In this document: one piece after another, positions 45,180 through 57,974 of the stretch
How the letters are laid out: the number at the start of each line of letters is the position of its first letter
Position numbering within the stretch: the stretch's first letter is position 1
Source: Hyaloperonospora brassicae
Lineage: Eukaryota; Oomycota; Peronosporomycetes; Peronosporales; Peronosporaceae
Direction of reading: 5' to 3'
DNA length: 64,000 nucleotides
NCBI GenBank assembly: GCA_947650285.1
Contig: CANTFL010000363.1
Location: 399,883 to 463,882 of the forward strand
Position numbers and translations under genes: made by a program
Notes under the pieces: model-generated
The model's database searches: none
Told to the model about the DNA's origin: nothing
What the model saw: the letters and a program-made list of their open reading frames with translations, nothing else

Positions 45180-45850
45180 TAGTGCGACGGCATTACTTTA
45201 AACTGATTTTTCTTTACGCGATGGCGGTCCCATTTTTGTATCAACGCTCCACAGTTTAAGTCGGCTTCGTCCACACACGACTGATCACCATATTATATCT
45301 AATCGACCTTGAACTGTCCATGAACCTTGCCATAATGTGTCATTCCCCCTGATCGCATGTTCGTTTTTCTCGTCACTTCGAGCTCGTATTCTATCAGATC
45401 GCCTACTCAAACTTCCTCTCGTAATAGAGATTTGTCAAAATTCGCTCAGTCAACTTCGTTTACTCCCAGTCCATCCATCGGTCGATCCGGAAACATCCGA
45501 ACAAGTTTAAGTTTCTACTCATACACCACTGAAAATACTAGGTAGGGCTTACCTACTATTTCGGACCTTGTAGCGTGATCCCCGCACTTGTCAAACAAAC
45601 GAAACGGTCCGTGCTGCATATGCGACAACTTGCTAGCGTACCCCTCCTTAAAGCGATCTGGGAATAGCCATACTTGCGATTCGCTGCATATGCCCAGCAG
45701 ATCGCGATCCTGATTATGCTGATCGGTGCGATCTTGGATTGCTTCCTTCAGTCGATGTTTCACCACCGCTCTCACCCGTTGGTATTGGTGTTGTATGCCA
45801 TACCGCCACCACTGTGGATTTCGATCTCGCGATACGGCAACCCCTAGCAT
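45180..45850 (-). pseudogene. G1 integrase C-terminal domain
   Basis: The 111-codon ORF at 45515-45850 has VWLFPDRFKEGYASKLSHMQ then HGPFRLFDKCGDHATRSEI, the barrel-like domain after the integrase core (usual form 'VWLY..RVKEGYARKLAHMWHGPFR'). Past its stop the next frames give KLKLVRMFPDRPMD and, near 45180-45240, remnants of a chromodomain-like tail. Confidence 0.75.
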
Positions 45851-46186
45851 AATGTGGCTTCCAACGTTGATCGGGGGTCTTATCCGTGGATCAAATTAAA
45901 CGTAGTGTCCCCGCGAACCTGATCGGGTGCGGTGTTGATCGCGTATGTCATTCGTTCGACATTTAACCCCAGTATTATTGATTATCGTCCGAAACATACA
46001 TCTTGATCGCTCAAGTAAGCGTCTTCACCATGCGCTCTGCTTTGCCGTTTGCTGGTGGTAGATAAGCCATGGTATCTCATATATTATGTTCCACGATTCG
46101 ACTAAACTCACAAAATACATCAGACATGAATCCTGGCTCTCGTTCGAGATAAATTGCTTACTCGCACTAAACCTTCTAAATACGCG

Positions 46187-46417
46187 TTATTTGTAATTCT
46201 CCGTGATCGGTTGCGCGGACCGAAATGCACTCGCCTTCGCAACCACATATTTAGAGAGCAAATCGGCTTGTATAAAAAGACCTGTGATTCCTCTGAACGA
46301 TCTTGGTAAAGAAGGAATATGATCCATCGCCAGAATCTGAAACGGGTACGTCGCTTGTTTTTCCTGGCGAATTACTACGATCGAAGAAGCGTCCTTTACC
46401 TGTCTCACAATCCACAC
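46187..46417 (-). pseudogene. G1 integrase core fragment
   Basis: Contains ATYPFQILAMDHIPSLPRSF, GLFIQADLLSKYVVAKAS and AFRSAQPITENY. 'AMDHI' holds the first catalytic Asp (usual 'MDHIPSLPRSFKGNTE'). A zinc-binding remnant, VNCVDCETGKG, lies just upstream on the overlapping frame (46251-46439). The second Asp and the Glu are not found in frame. Confidence 0.8.
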
Positions 46418-47974
46418 AATTTACGACATACATTTGCACACTTCGATATAGACCTCTCCAGTAAAACTACGCCCTGACCGCTGGTAATTTCGACCTACAC
46501 CCTGGTGGCCACCCTCCGAGATGGTATGATGATGATAATGTAAAAAAGCTTGCTTCAATAGCTTCGGGATCAAAAACCGGACCAGCTGGACGCGATTTTC
46601 TGGATATGAGTCTGCGCTAGGAAAAAAAGAGCAACAACCCGTCCCCATCGACCTCATAGTCCGTCGCGATTAAGGCACATATTTCGCATTTATTGATGTC
46701 ATCTTATATATATCCTCAGTCATATATATCTTTGAATTTAGAGATTTCACTCTCTTCATCTTGCGCTTGTTCGATCCGCTTGATTCGTTTCTGCTGTACA
46801 ATGCCTTTTTAAACAATTTGCGGTGAATGGCGTCGTCGTGCTTCCGCTCTGACAACAGCAGCTACATGCACCATCTATTTGCTCTTGCGAGATATTAGTA
46901 AGCTTTCCAGAAGATTCAGAGTCCCTAGGACTTGAATCTCTACAGAAGGAGAAAGGTCGGGAAGTGATGGTCATCCACCACTACCCGTCATTTCTCCTTA
47001 AGTAGATCTTCACTTGCCAATCCATCTGCGCTCGCGTTCCAAGTGCGCTTTACATGCGAATAATTATGTTTGGGACAGGACCGGACATTTTCCATCGCTG
47101 ACTGTCTCAGCAGTTGCAGACCCGGTGCCTTGCAATCGATCCCTCTACGCATTTGCCTGATCATTCGATTCGAATGTCCGCATACGATCACGCGTCCCCT
47201 GGTCTGATCAGTCAACAAATCAAAACATAGAAGTAGTCCTCAATCATCTAATTCGTGCACACTTAGATCAGAGACGACATCAGACGAGGTAGCTACAACT
47301 TTTCAGCCTAGTTAACTTCACACGATCGCGCTGCATGCTTTGCATTTCCTCTTCACTCTAGTAGACCCATCAAATTTGGCCACCTATAGATTTTTTTCTT
47401 CTTCTACCGTAGGCGGAGGCATACTTATCATATGTAGTGGTTGTTTCTTTTTGTCGCAATCGCGATCAGTATCTCTACCTTTTATTGCCGAGTAGTTATA
47501 CCCGACTTTAGAGTACCAAGTATCTCGTCTTCACCTTTCCAGCATCGACGGATCTCCAGTGTCCAGTTTGAAAACATTGCAGCCCATCGGCATAATTTTA
47601 CGTTCAGATCGGAAGATAAGAGCAGTCAGGCTTAGGTTGGATAACGCTTCAACAAGGTAAACTTACGAGAAACCAGCATGGTATATCATATGTCTAGCAT
47701 CTTTTACAATGCTAGTACTTCCTTCTCCACCATGACATACTTAACTTCATTAATTTTAGCATACGGCTTGAAAAGGTGACCGTACAGTATAATCCCTCAT
47801 GTTTCTGCAGCAATGAAACCGACACGGCTCACTTGCTGGCATAAATCATAATCACTGGCGGTCGATCCGGATTAAAGTGTTCAGAACAAATTGTAGTCAC
47901 TATCTTCTGGTTGAGAAAAGTGAATGCGATAGTTGAGTTCTCCCAGCGACTCCTGACTTCCGATTTCTTATCGC

Positions 47975-48130
47975 CCCCATCAATTGGGTGCGATTCCCGA
48001 TTACATAAACATCGAATGCAATTTCTGATCGCCCTTAAAACCTAAGTGCAATTTTTGGTCGCCCCAGGGATTAGATGCAATACCTGATCGCCCTCAGAAA
48101 TTGGGCACCGATCGTGATCTCCCTTCTGGG
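47975..48130 (-). repeat. Short degenerate tandem repeat within G1
   Basis: About three to four copies of an element of 30-38 bp with the core TGCAATTTCTGATCGCCC, spaced irregularly. It falls between RT and integrase and has no evident coding sense. Confidence 0.55.
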
Positions 48131-48451
48131 CGATATGAAAAAATTAGTTTTGCCTGGCAACCACACTATTTTCGGCTCGTCATACGTTCGTCAAATTTCG
48201 TAGAAATTGGCATCTAGTTATTCGTACAGCACTGAGGCGTACACTGAAAATTATTCGATGAATCGGCTGCAGTAGTTGAGGCTCCACAAAAACGATCGCA
48301 TTTATCGTAGTGAACGAGAAATTGGAATGTTCACCAATGATCCTAGATATTTACGGTTCGCTTCCAATCCAGCTAGATATTTCCGATGACCCAGGTGGTC
48401 TATCTTGCGTCGTCCCCAGAAGATCTTAGCCAAGCTCATCGATCATTTTTA

Positions 48452-49343
48452 CTAAATACATACGTCGAGAAATTGCTCCACTTTAAGGTAGAGAGATTTC
48501 CACGACCTGGCCGGTATCAGTATATCGTCGATGACTGACCTTTGACCAATAATCGACGCCTTCATGTCATTATATGGCTCATCGTCGGGGACCTGATTTG
48601 TAAGATCTGATGATTCCGAGGCGATCGTAGTTGGACGTGTATCAATTCTATAATACCGATATAACGATTTATCGATCAGGCGTTGGTTACTCTGCGGCGC
48701 GTTCTTATATCCAAACGGCATCCTTAGCCAATTAAGCAGGCCTGATGGTGTAATAAATGCCGAAATTTTTTCTGGATCACTCCGTCATTCCCACCACCCA
48801 AAACCCACTACAGTACCTCATGGCAATATTCATATCCTGTAGCAATTTTCTGATCAAAGACATGGGACAAACCATCGGTCTCGATAACTAATTCACTTGT
48901 CTATAATCGATCTACAATATAATATCTTCTCCATTCTTCATTGTAATCACCACGACTGGTGATGATCACATAGAAAGTAGACGGGCGAATAATGTGCGCC
49001 GTCAATAATCCCTTGATCTAATCAGCCAGCTCTTTGCGAAAATTGGGTGCGACCGGTCGTACCCTTTGAGCGATCGAATTAGCATCTACTTCGTTGATAT
49101 TACAGACTGCTCCACGTGCCGCAGGCGACAGAGCATCAACTTTGCCTATTAGTATATGTCTATTTGCCCATAGCTTCTGCCGAAAGTTCTTTGGATTACT
49201 CGACAGTGGCCACCCTGGGTCGCCCTTGACATGTCTCCTAAAGATATATCGACCGCAGGCGTACCTACTTTCGGTAGGATCGCCATGCACTGATCGACAT
49301 CCTTAGTGTACAACTCTCCACTTTTGTTACGATATGTCAACAA
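48452..49343 (-). pseudogene. G1 reverse transcriptase fragments
   Basis: The piece 49018-49290 has ALSPAARGAVCNINEVDA and SIAQRVRPVAPNFRKELAD, the segment that leads into RT in this family. The piece 48452-48721 starts MPFGYKNAPQSNQRLIDKSL and has the catalytic block VIDDILIPARSWKSLYLKVE (Y/V-x-D-D). Stops lie between, including in the fingers and palm. Confidence 0.85.
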
Positions 49344-51092
49344 GGTAGAAGGTTCTGCATCCGTACTTTTATGGCCAATCGCTAGTCGCTACGACGTCTT
49401 CACATTTTATCAGTCTATAGGGCTGTTTCTGTAACTTACAATTTCTGATCGCACTCCCGTCTGGCTGACAGCTGGGCTTTCCTTGCAGCAAATCGCTGAC
49501 ACCCGCTCGATGTCTTTTTTTGACCATATTCACTCAAATGCGCAAACTCTCATGCCGATCGTGCGACTGATCGCCCTCTATACACCCTTGGATTGTAGGG
49601 ATCGACGAAGATGCTTTTATTGGTAGATGTACATCTTCCTCGTGCTGCACGCGTCGCTCTTCTACGTCCCTCGCGACCTCGTCAGACTATTTTCTGGACT
49701 GATTTTGCTCGCCATCATCCATGGTAGACATCGCGGCTGACTAATAAATGGATCGTCTTACCCCGATCAGATTTCTCGCACTTGGCCTACCAAGTCACGG
49801 TCGGCGTCACCACTCTGCTAGGTTCCTTTGACCTGGTTTGAACACGCTATCGTCTAACGTCTAGACATTTGTATGATCCATTACAAGTACCTTTATCGAT
49901 CTCGGGTCGTCTTTTGTGAGCGATCATCACTCTCTAACTTATCTAATTCCTGCACCATACCATCTTCGATTACGTTCTAATCAATTTGTGGCTTGGCAAC
50001 AATGCAGTCATTCGCCTCTTCTTCTGTCTTCACCTCTTGGCGAAAATTTATCATCCTCGGCGTAGGATATGATCTCTGATCAACCAATGTTCTTTCATAC
50101 TCTTCGGGTAAGACTACTTACCGATCGGCTGTACCCTCGAACGCCAATTTCTGCTATTCGTTATAACGTCGCGACCCCATAGACACGTAGCTCTGCGACT
50201 GAGGTATCATATCCGCTACCATCCACAATTCTAGCGGGGTTCCCCAGCGTAAAATCACCTCGAGATCATATAGTTTGGTAAGCTGTAGTTAGTTAATCCT
50301 GACAGGGCTGTTAGTCACCGTTGGTCCTCACTACAGGTCTTGTCTAACCAAACGTTTATATCTTAGTGGCGCGACATTTACCCTCACTTCGGTTGGTTTG
50401 CCAACTGGTATCACCATGTGTTATTCATTCAGGTTGATCGCTTGAATTATTGATCTAGAGAGTGGCTTACGCCCCTTATGACAAATGAGGACTTTATCGG
50501 GTAGACATAGTCTTCCGTCCGCTAGATCCAATGAATACCCGCCGAAACCATAAGGTACATGCCTAGTATAGCCTCTTTACCTACTTGATCACCGACCCGT
50601 ACGTCAAAACAATATACTCGTGAACTGCTCAATGTGATCTTAATCTTTGTGTGCCTAACCGTCATGTATGCGTTTCACCTATACCGACACATTCTTAAGT
50701 TCGGCTTTCGTCGATCATGCACCCTACCTTACGAGCAAAGGTGTCGATGATTTATACTTCAGCACTGGAATAGAAAAGCATTGTGGCCTTCTAATTCTTG
50801 ATCTTGCTAATCGCTTTCGCCTGCTTAAACCACTTTATAGGGGTGTGGTATTTCTAATACGCACTTCATTTCCTTGTTGCGAGATCAAGCTCCATCTTTA
50901 CAGCTGATCGAGTGCATTTATCAATTCACTTCATACTTGAAATCGCGGGAACACAAGCTTAATCATTACGAATATTAGAGAACGACTCGGCCTGATGGTT
51001 AAACTTTTGGCCATACGCTTTTTTCTCAATGAATGCATATAGGCCGAGCCTATAACGCTCAGCTCGTACCAGATTCCATCCTGACAAGCGTC

Positions 51093-51592
51093 TTAGTTTA
51101 AAACCTCATTTACCTCTGACGGAAACAATTCTGCGTGCTTGGTAGGATTATACAACTTGCGAATTAAATTGTAGAACTTCTCCAAAGGGCACATGCCACT
51201 CTCATGCTCTTTTCTATAAGCCGCACACGCGTAAAAAAACATGTCCGATGAATTTCCTTTGCGGCCGCAATTCTGGCAGCTCAATCTCTCTAGCAGCCAC
51301 GAACATTATGATTGATCGATACACAGTAGGTGCGCGCTATAGATCATTATACATGATCCCGATACTCCACCCGATCATCTTACTTATGTGACATACGATG
51401 ATCTTGGTTTGGATTCGCTTTTTTGGAGGCAATGGTCACACAAAAATTACTCCGATCCACGTTATCTTTCGATCCACTTGGATCCGACTCCGAACTTCTG
51501 CTCTCGCTTTCCACATTGATAGCTCGTACTGCTCGGGTCGACGTTGCCGGTAATTGATCAGCGTGAGTTTTGATCGCTAATGATTTTCGCAC
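51093..51592 (-). pseudogene. G1 gag C-terminus with Cys-rich knuckle
   Basis: ORF 51093-51284 starts MSCQNCGRKGNSSDMFFYAC and continues KEHESGMCPLEKFYNLIRKL, a C-x2-C-rich segment that I associate with the end of gag in this oomycete Gypsy group. The upstream piece 51380-51592 contains SESDPSGSKDNVDRSNFCV. Confidence 0.65.
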
Positions 51593-52380
51593 GGTCCCAT
51601 CGACGCCTTCGTGTACCGGTTTCGTATCCGCTAATACTCACGCAACCTTTCTTCCATGTCGTCGGCATCCGACAATCTCAGTAGAGATATCTGTGTTGCT
51701 ATATCACGTTCATCCAGCGTGGAAATAAAATGTTCTACATATTCATTTCACATATCGTGTCTACCCTCTGGAATTGCGATCTTGGCTCAGATAGCTGCCC
51801 CGTTCAATCAATATAGATATTCCAGCGAGGGCATCCGGCCGTTTGCGCGCGTGGTAATACTTTCTGGATTTCGATACACCATATCACCAGTATGAAACCA
51901 TGAAACCTTTCAGCAGATATATTACGTGCGCCGAGTAGTACGACTCAATTGATTGTACCAATTCTGTGCCGGTCATGTCAGTAAATCGCCGAGCACCAAG
52001 CATTATTATTCATACGGTATTGGATCCCTAATGAACGCTAACTTGACCTTGCTGATCCAGAAATTAGCGTGGTCTTTGCCTCGATCTCTGATGTAAATAT
52101 CTTTCAAATCGCTGATCACAGATAAACTAATGAGCTGGGAAGATATTCCTGAGTTCATCTAATCTTCCGTAGGCACCATGGATGGACGCCTTAGATTTTC
52201 CCGGATCGAATAGTACGAGGTATAACCTCCGGGGTCACGAAAAACCTTTGGCCTTGATGCGATCCGACAAATTCGATCTCGACATCCGGAAAATATTTTT
52301 TTGAGCTCTTGACCCCTTAATCGCTTGACTTGGATATATCGCTAGAGAGGATTGACTCCGTTGTCTCTGTTGAAATTGCT

Positions 52381-53245
52381 CTATAGCATTATCGATGTAA
52401 GACAGCAGGTGTCCTTGGATAGCCGATGTATTATCTCCGGTGGTGCGTTAAGCTGCTGACCGCGAATCGGCTCATATTTTTCTTGCGCGATCAAGCAGGT
52501 AGGGAGATAATGGGGCCTAGCGACATTCGATGAATGCCGATCGAGGCGTCTGGTCGTTTTAGATTTCCGATGAAGCATACTGCGACGATCAGGTGTGGTA
52601 ATCTTTCGGCATGTCCGCCATAGCGGTATCGCTTAATCTTCAATCTTGGCTTTGCATGTGGGAGGGATCACCTTCTTGTATAGCGACCGGCATGCGTAGG
52701 TGACTTGATATCGATCTGACTCCAACATTTTCCTCACATCAAACATTTCCGCCACGAATTTGGCTTCACGGAAAAGCTGCATGATTTTGTACATTCCTTC
52801 TTGCATGTTCGAAGCACTAGCCGGGGTCGATACTAAACCTTGAATCTTGTTGATCAGCTTGAGCATCAGCACTTGAAGTACTGGGTCACTTGATTGTAGA
52901 TTCTTGAGCATCTTACGCTCGTACGCCTTGACCAAATATTTACGTTGTCAACCTTTCGTCTTTATTTTGTATTCCAGGAACTTGAACGGTCGTTCTATTT
53001 TTTCCTCGATTTGATCTCGTTGGTCGAGTTTGGTCGTTGTTCTTTTCACCCTCGCCGTCTTTGATATGTTTTATTAAGATCGCGGGTATGATCTTGGACA
53101 AAATTTGCTCGGTTTTGACCGATGGGTTTTCACCCTGCGAATCATGTTTTGTAGCACGATCCGCAGTGATCCCCGAAGGGACCTCAGGAGGAAATCGTTT
53201 TTTTTCCAAGCCGAGAGACCGATTTTTCCCTTTCCGTTTTGTCAT
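52381..53245 (-). pseudogene. G1 gag N-terminal region
   Basis: Starts MTKRKGKNRSLGLEKKRFPP at 53245 and continues (ORF 52633-52935) with VKAYERKMLKNLQSSDPVLQ, LMLKLINKIQGLVSTPASA and MQLFREAKFVAEMFDVRKM. Basic start, helical middle. The open pieces follow each other closely, so the gag is less decayed than pol. Confidence 0.65.
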
Positions 53246-55666
53246 TAGAGCCCTTATTTAAGCTCTATTGAACTAAAAATCTTTTATCTATCGCGTCACT
53301 GGCGATTTTTATTTATTAAAATACGCAGGAGACTTCTTTATGCCGCCAAAGTTGCAATAGTGTAAAACTTAGGATTCATTGTGAAGTAATTAATAATACA
53401 CGTCTGTCATATGACATAGCCTTTTCAATGTACGGGGCTTGCGAAAAACTAGATCTCATAGAAATCTATCGATTTTTTTTGATCATAGTTTCCACACGAC
53501 CGTTCGAAAGCAGCGTATTAACCCAAACATTATGCTCACAACACATAAGCGGGCCCTATTTATCTCAGATTTGTCAGGTGGCCACTAAACTCGGCGTACG
53601 AGATACGAACTTCAGTGGATCACGCAATGATATGACAATTTTTATGCAATCTAGCAGCGTTTGACATATGGTGCGTCGGGAATCTGATCGAATGGGGTCC
53701 GAGTGGTACCCCGACACAAAAAACAAATACAGGCGTGACCGCGAACACCTACGGTCTCGTCTGGAAAATGAATTTGTTTGGCTCGTGGAAAACTTATCGA
53801 TATAAGCGTCTTGACCTTCAATATATGCCAAGTTTGCGGCACATCACACACGCTTAGTAACAAGTTCGCGCAGTCGATGGGAAAGCAACAATTTATTCTT
53901 ATCCTTCAATTTCGATTTTACTCCCCATCCTATCGATATCGCTTTACGGTATGACGCAAGCTTCACTATCTGAGGACGCATTAACTGGATCGTAAGTCCA
54001 TAGTATTTGATACCGGAAATATAAACTTTTAAGCTGACACATATATGATCGGATGACCCCTTATTCGATCTGCAGTCTTTGTATCTATCGTACGGGGACG
54101 GAAATAGCTCCCTTGACATCTTCTCATCTCTTTGGGACAACACGCTCAGTACTAGCATCTCATTTCATAGAGGCAGAAGACGATGATTTACCTCGACTCA
54201 CCTTAACTTTCTGTATGTGCGAAATAAACTGAGGCTGGACATGTCTTAAGTTTTTCACCGATTCGATAATCATTTTGATGTGCAAAGATCAAGTTGAATG
54301 GAATGATCGAATCATTCTGTGATCTCACTCTGTACGGGGCTTCTGCAATATGCTTCCAACAGACTGCCAATCGCATGTAGTGAGTACACAAATGCAATGA
54401 AAAGTGTGGTTAATGCTGTATTTGAGAGCACATGCAGTATCTCCCTTACATGTATCTCGCACAAACAATGTTTGATCCTTTGTCATTATGTGTGTAGTTG
54501 GCGATTTACGATGGCGATACGCAGAGAATGGTCATTTAAGAAGCCTCTCTGTATTACCAAATTTTTCTGTTCTTAGTCCTTCGGACTCTCTTTCAAATAT
54601 GACGCAAAATTGATCACAGAAAGATAATAATCTGCTAATTTGTGTAAATGGCTTCTTTAAGATTATAAACACGCCAATGTACTCACAGAGTATCAATTTT
54701 TCGGATCTGTCATTGTCGCGTAGATAAGGAATAGAACCTATGCGATGTCGGTCGCAAGCTATACTGTAGCTGATGTACGTTACTGCGATGCATCGGAGTG
54801 CAACGACAAGGTGGCACATATTATGTAAGATTATTCCAACACAGTCATTGTTGAAGTCTATTGATCAGTCTTTGAATGAATTGTGCGCGATGTACCTTAA
54901 TATTTGCATTTTAGTCAGGCTCTACGGTAATTGACAAGTCCCGTCAATTTACGTCGGTTGACGATACGGCCATACAAACCTCAAAATGTAATTTGCCGCC
55001 GCCATAGCATACTATAAATGTATCCGTTTTTCAGCCTTATCGGCCAGGAAACTATGTAAAGCGAGCTTATTTCAGAATATATATTATAGGAGTCGATTTA
55101 TATACAGTTGAGCATCGCTACGTATTCCTTAATGCAAAGACCTTGGCAACGCGCGAACATTGAGACTCGTTTACCGCTATCTCATACGCTTAGAAGATCA
55201 AATGTTATTTAAAGAAATAGTTAAAAGCCATGTGTACACTTGCCATACTTTGGAGGCGGCCACGATCCGCTGACGCGACCCGTGATCATATCCTGGATCG
55301 GGATTTGTCAAGCACCTTGCACACATGAAAGGTGTTATTAGATGAACGTCAATTTTTTTTATATATGTCCATCTCTTTATTATTATTCTCTCAATTCTAC
55401 AATATTATTTGTCAATAATCGACATATAAGAAAATGAGATGCGTTGGCCCACAAACGTAGTCCATTGAGCCTATCTCGTGCCGTATGTTGACTACGGTAA
55501 ATGTAACATTAAATGTAGCTTCTATGATTTGCATATGTAGATGTCTAACTGAGGCTTATGTATTCAAAAAAATACGATGCAACAGCGGATGCTTAGAGGA
55601 CGCGTAGACAGGACTATGCGAAATGGTCGCGCTCAAGGTGAATCCGATGCAGCTTGTAATGACCTA
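53246..55666. other. Unidentified interval upstream of the Tigger element
   Basis: Minus-strand ORFs 53574-53863, 53844-54158, 54203-54397 and 54532-54819 follow one another and may be fragments of one decayed coding region (for example VKLASYRKAISIGWGVKSKL and FPDETVGVRGHACICFLCRG). I recognise no domain. From about 54850 the sequence is AT-rich without ORFs. Confidence 0.4.
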
Positions 55667-55689
55667 CAGTCTTCCCTCTGCTAAGTTAT
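55667..55689 (+). repeat. Left TIR of the Tigger-like element
   Basis: 23 bp, begins CAGTCTTCCCTCTGC, identical to the reverse complement of 57952-57974. TA precedes it. Confidence 0.95.
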
Positions 55690-55940
55690 AGACTTGGTGG
55701 AAGGCAAATCTTATAACATAGCAGAGGTTATTCCATAGCAGAGATATGCTGCGGAAAATTATTAATTTAATTAATTAAAGAATCAAAAACGCAACAAATT
55801 TCCAGGCTTCCAAAACCTGTCTGTCACGTGTCACGTGCCCTTTGACGATTTTGTGATTTTGGTTGCCCCACCAGTCTCTGGTGATTTTGCTATCTCTGGT
55901 TAAGAAGTTCCACCAACTGTACCTTGCTCAGTCACAACAG

Positions 55941-57739
55941 ATGTCGCAGATACGTCTTACCAACAAGCAGAAGCTGCGCATCTGCAAGCACCAGGATGCT
56001 AACGTGCGCATCACCCAGACTGCCCTGGCGGCTTGGACATAGAACGCCTTTGACCTCCAGAAGGCACTTTCCCAGGCAGCGATCAGCAAAATCATCCAAA
56101 AAAGGAAGGAGCTTGAGGCAATGGACACCACTAACCTCAGCGCTAAGCGTCCTCGGACTGTCCAGCACCCAGCTGTGGAGGAGGCCGTCGCCTTCTGGGT
56201 CTTGCAGTGCCAGCACCGTGGGGTCGCTCTCACTGGAGATCTCATACGGGCCAAGGCTCAGACTTATGCGGGATCAATGGGCGTCTCGGAGGAAAACATC
56301 CGCTTTTCGAATGGGTGGCTCCACAAATTCCAGCAGCGCCACAAACTGCGAGCTGTCCGCATTCATGGCGAGAGTGGCTCAGCAGATATGGGCGCTCTAG
56401 AGGAGGGTCTTCCACACCTCAAGGCCGTGGTTGCTGGTTATTCTCCACGTGACGTGTACAACATGGACGAAACTGATAGGTCTGAGAATACAGTACAGTA
56501 CTGTACTCATTGTACAGTACAGAAGCATCTCAAAGGCTCACTTTCTGTTCAGGGTTGTTCTACAGTATGACGCCCGACAGAACGATTGCCCATCAAGAGG
56601 TCGAACGGTTTAAAAAAGACAAGGTAAATTATTGCTCTCATCTTGGTTTCCTGCGTTTCTCTGACACTAACAACTATTCTAGACGCGCATCACAGTTGCT
56701 CTCACGGCAAACGCTGATGGATCCGACAAACTCCAGCCGTTCTTCATTGGACACGCCAAAAAGCCGCGGTGTTTTGAGCGCAAGACAGCTGAGCGACTGG
56801 GCTTTCTCTACCGCAACAACAAGAAAGCCTGGATGACTGGCATACTCTTCCAGGAATGGCTGGGAGACGTCGACAAAAGTATGAAGGTAATTTGGGGCAT
56901 GCCTTGAACATCATCGTTGTGGTACAGTAAATGAGGTTTGACTAACGCGTTGACCACAGCAAAAGGATAGAAAAATCCTGCTTCTCATGGACAACGCTCC
57001 TTCACACATTGTTGCTGACCTGGAACTCACGAACATCACGGTCCAGGCTCTTCCTCCTAATACGACTTCAAAGGTCCAACCCATGGATGCTGGGATCATT
57101 GCCGCATTCAAGAGGCACTACCGCCGGCTGCATCTGCAGAATGCCTTGGACCGTGACGAGCGCGGAGAAACCAACCTTTACAAGGTTGATCAGCTCACGG
57201 CCATGCGTTGGTCGCTGGCTGCGTGGAGCGAGATTTCCAGTGCCACAATCGCCAACTGCTTCCGTCATACGGGACTCATGGACGGTCCGGCTCTGCCGAC
57301 TGGTGGGGGTGAAAACGAAGCCGGCACTGTTGGCCAGCAGGCCCAGCAGGAGGCAACAGCTGCTGCAGTAGAGGAGCAGCGCGTGGAACAGGATCTTGTT
57401 TCGGCGCTGAAAAAGCTCCCGCTCCGCAATCCCATGTCGATCGCTTCTCTTTTCAATCCGGCTGAGGAGGAGGAGACGGCGCATGCGGAGCTGACCGATG
57501 CCGAAATCATCAAGCTTGTTGAGGATCCGTATGGGGAGGAGGAAGGTGCTGCTGAGGCTGAGGTAGAGGTGGAAAAGCATTCGAAGGCTGGAAAGCTTGC
57601 CAGCATTAGTCTATCCATCGCCCTTCTCGACCTTTCTCAGGAGTCCCATCGTATAGCTCACCGCACCCTTCGCCAAGTCCAAGCTGATCTCCGTAGTGCG
57701 AGCACCACTCAGGCCACACTTGATTCCTGGCTGAAGTAG
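55941..57739 (+). CDS. Tigger/pogo transposase with introns, one nonsense codon
   Basis: DDE_1 transposase. The N-terminus (ATG 55941) has LTNKQKLRICKHQDAN, the first helix-turn-helix, and a CENP-B/Tc5-like second one (FSNGWLHKFQQRHKLRAVRI) binding the TIRs. Catalytic Asp residues: D176 in YNMDET, D281 in LLLMDNAPSH, D313 in KVQPMDAGIIAAF. Introns at 56624-56682 and 56887-56959 are GT-AG with CTAAC upstream of the acceptor. A third, 56476-56552, is needed to join MDETG to LFYSMTPDRTIA, but its donor reads AT, not GT; use of GT at 56480 with an acceptor at 56565 would keep the frame and lose LFY. Without introns 529 codons, normal for Tigger. An in-frame TAG at 56040-56042 in the first HTH (one base from CAG) would truncate it. 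Terminal 200 residues are Glu-rich and less conserved. Confidence 0.88.
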
Positions 57740-57951
57740 TTTCCTCTCCTCTTTCCACTCCTTTCTTGCAGTGATTAACAAAAAAAGGTTCTGCGTACAA
57801 TATTTCTGCTCACGGCGGACAAAAATATTCCCTCTGATAAGTTGTATTTGGCCCTCAGGCTATTCCGTATAACTTTATCCGAAGTCACCATAGAACGAGG
57901 TCGGTGGAGACCGAATCCTATAACTTACCGGAGGTTATTCCGTAGCCGGGG

Positions 57952-57974
57952 ATAACTTAGCAGAGGGAAGACTG
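57952..57974 (-). repeat. Right TIR of the Tigger-like element
   Basis: Reverse complement of 55667-55689 without mismatch, followed by TA. Confidence 0.95.

Larger units (their letters stand above)
45180..53245 (-). mobile_element. G1, decayed Ty3/Gypsy gag-pol on minus strand
   Basis: Minus-strand fragments in the correct Ty3/Gypsy order: gag (53245-51093), pre-RT segment (49343-49018), RT (48721-48452), integrase core (46417-46187) and integrase C-terminus (45850-45180). Every domain is split by stops and shifts. No clear LTR of its own was found on either side. The sequence is full of GATCGCGATC-like words, like the G LTRs, and this is my only reason for placing it in family G. Confidence 0.8.
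55667..57974 (+). mobile_element. Complete pogo/Tigger-like DNA transposon
   Basis: 2,308 bp, bounded by perfect 23-bp terminal inverted repeats and a TA target duplication (55665-55666 and 57975-57976). Ends begin CAGTCTTCCC, in keeping with the CAG(T/C) ends of Tc1/mariner-superfamily pogo elements. Related sub-terminal repeats of GAGGTTATTCC type lie inside both ends (about 55725 and 57935). It encodes one spliced transposase. Perfect TIRs suggest a recent insertion. Confidence 0.93.

Noticed and set aside
44923..45201. A 92-aa plus-strand ORF with a hydrophobic stretch, considered as a small secreted protein.
   Set aside because: Overlaps the 3' end of the minus-strand G1 polyprotein and lacks a convincing signal peptide or an RxLR motif.
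55924..56400. A 158-aa plus-strand ORF overlapping the start of the Tigger transposase.
   Set aside because: Out of frame with the transposase and of Ser/Arg-rich composition typical of a shifted frame; the frame from ATG 55941 carries the HTH motifs.
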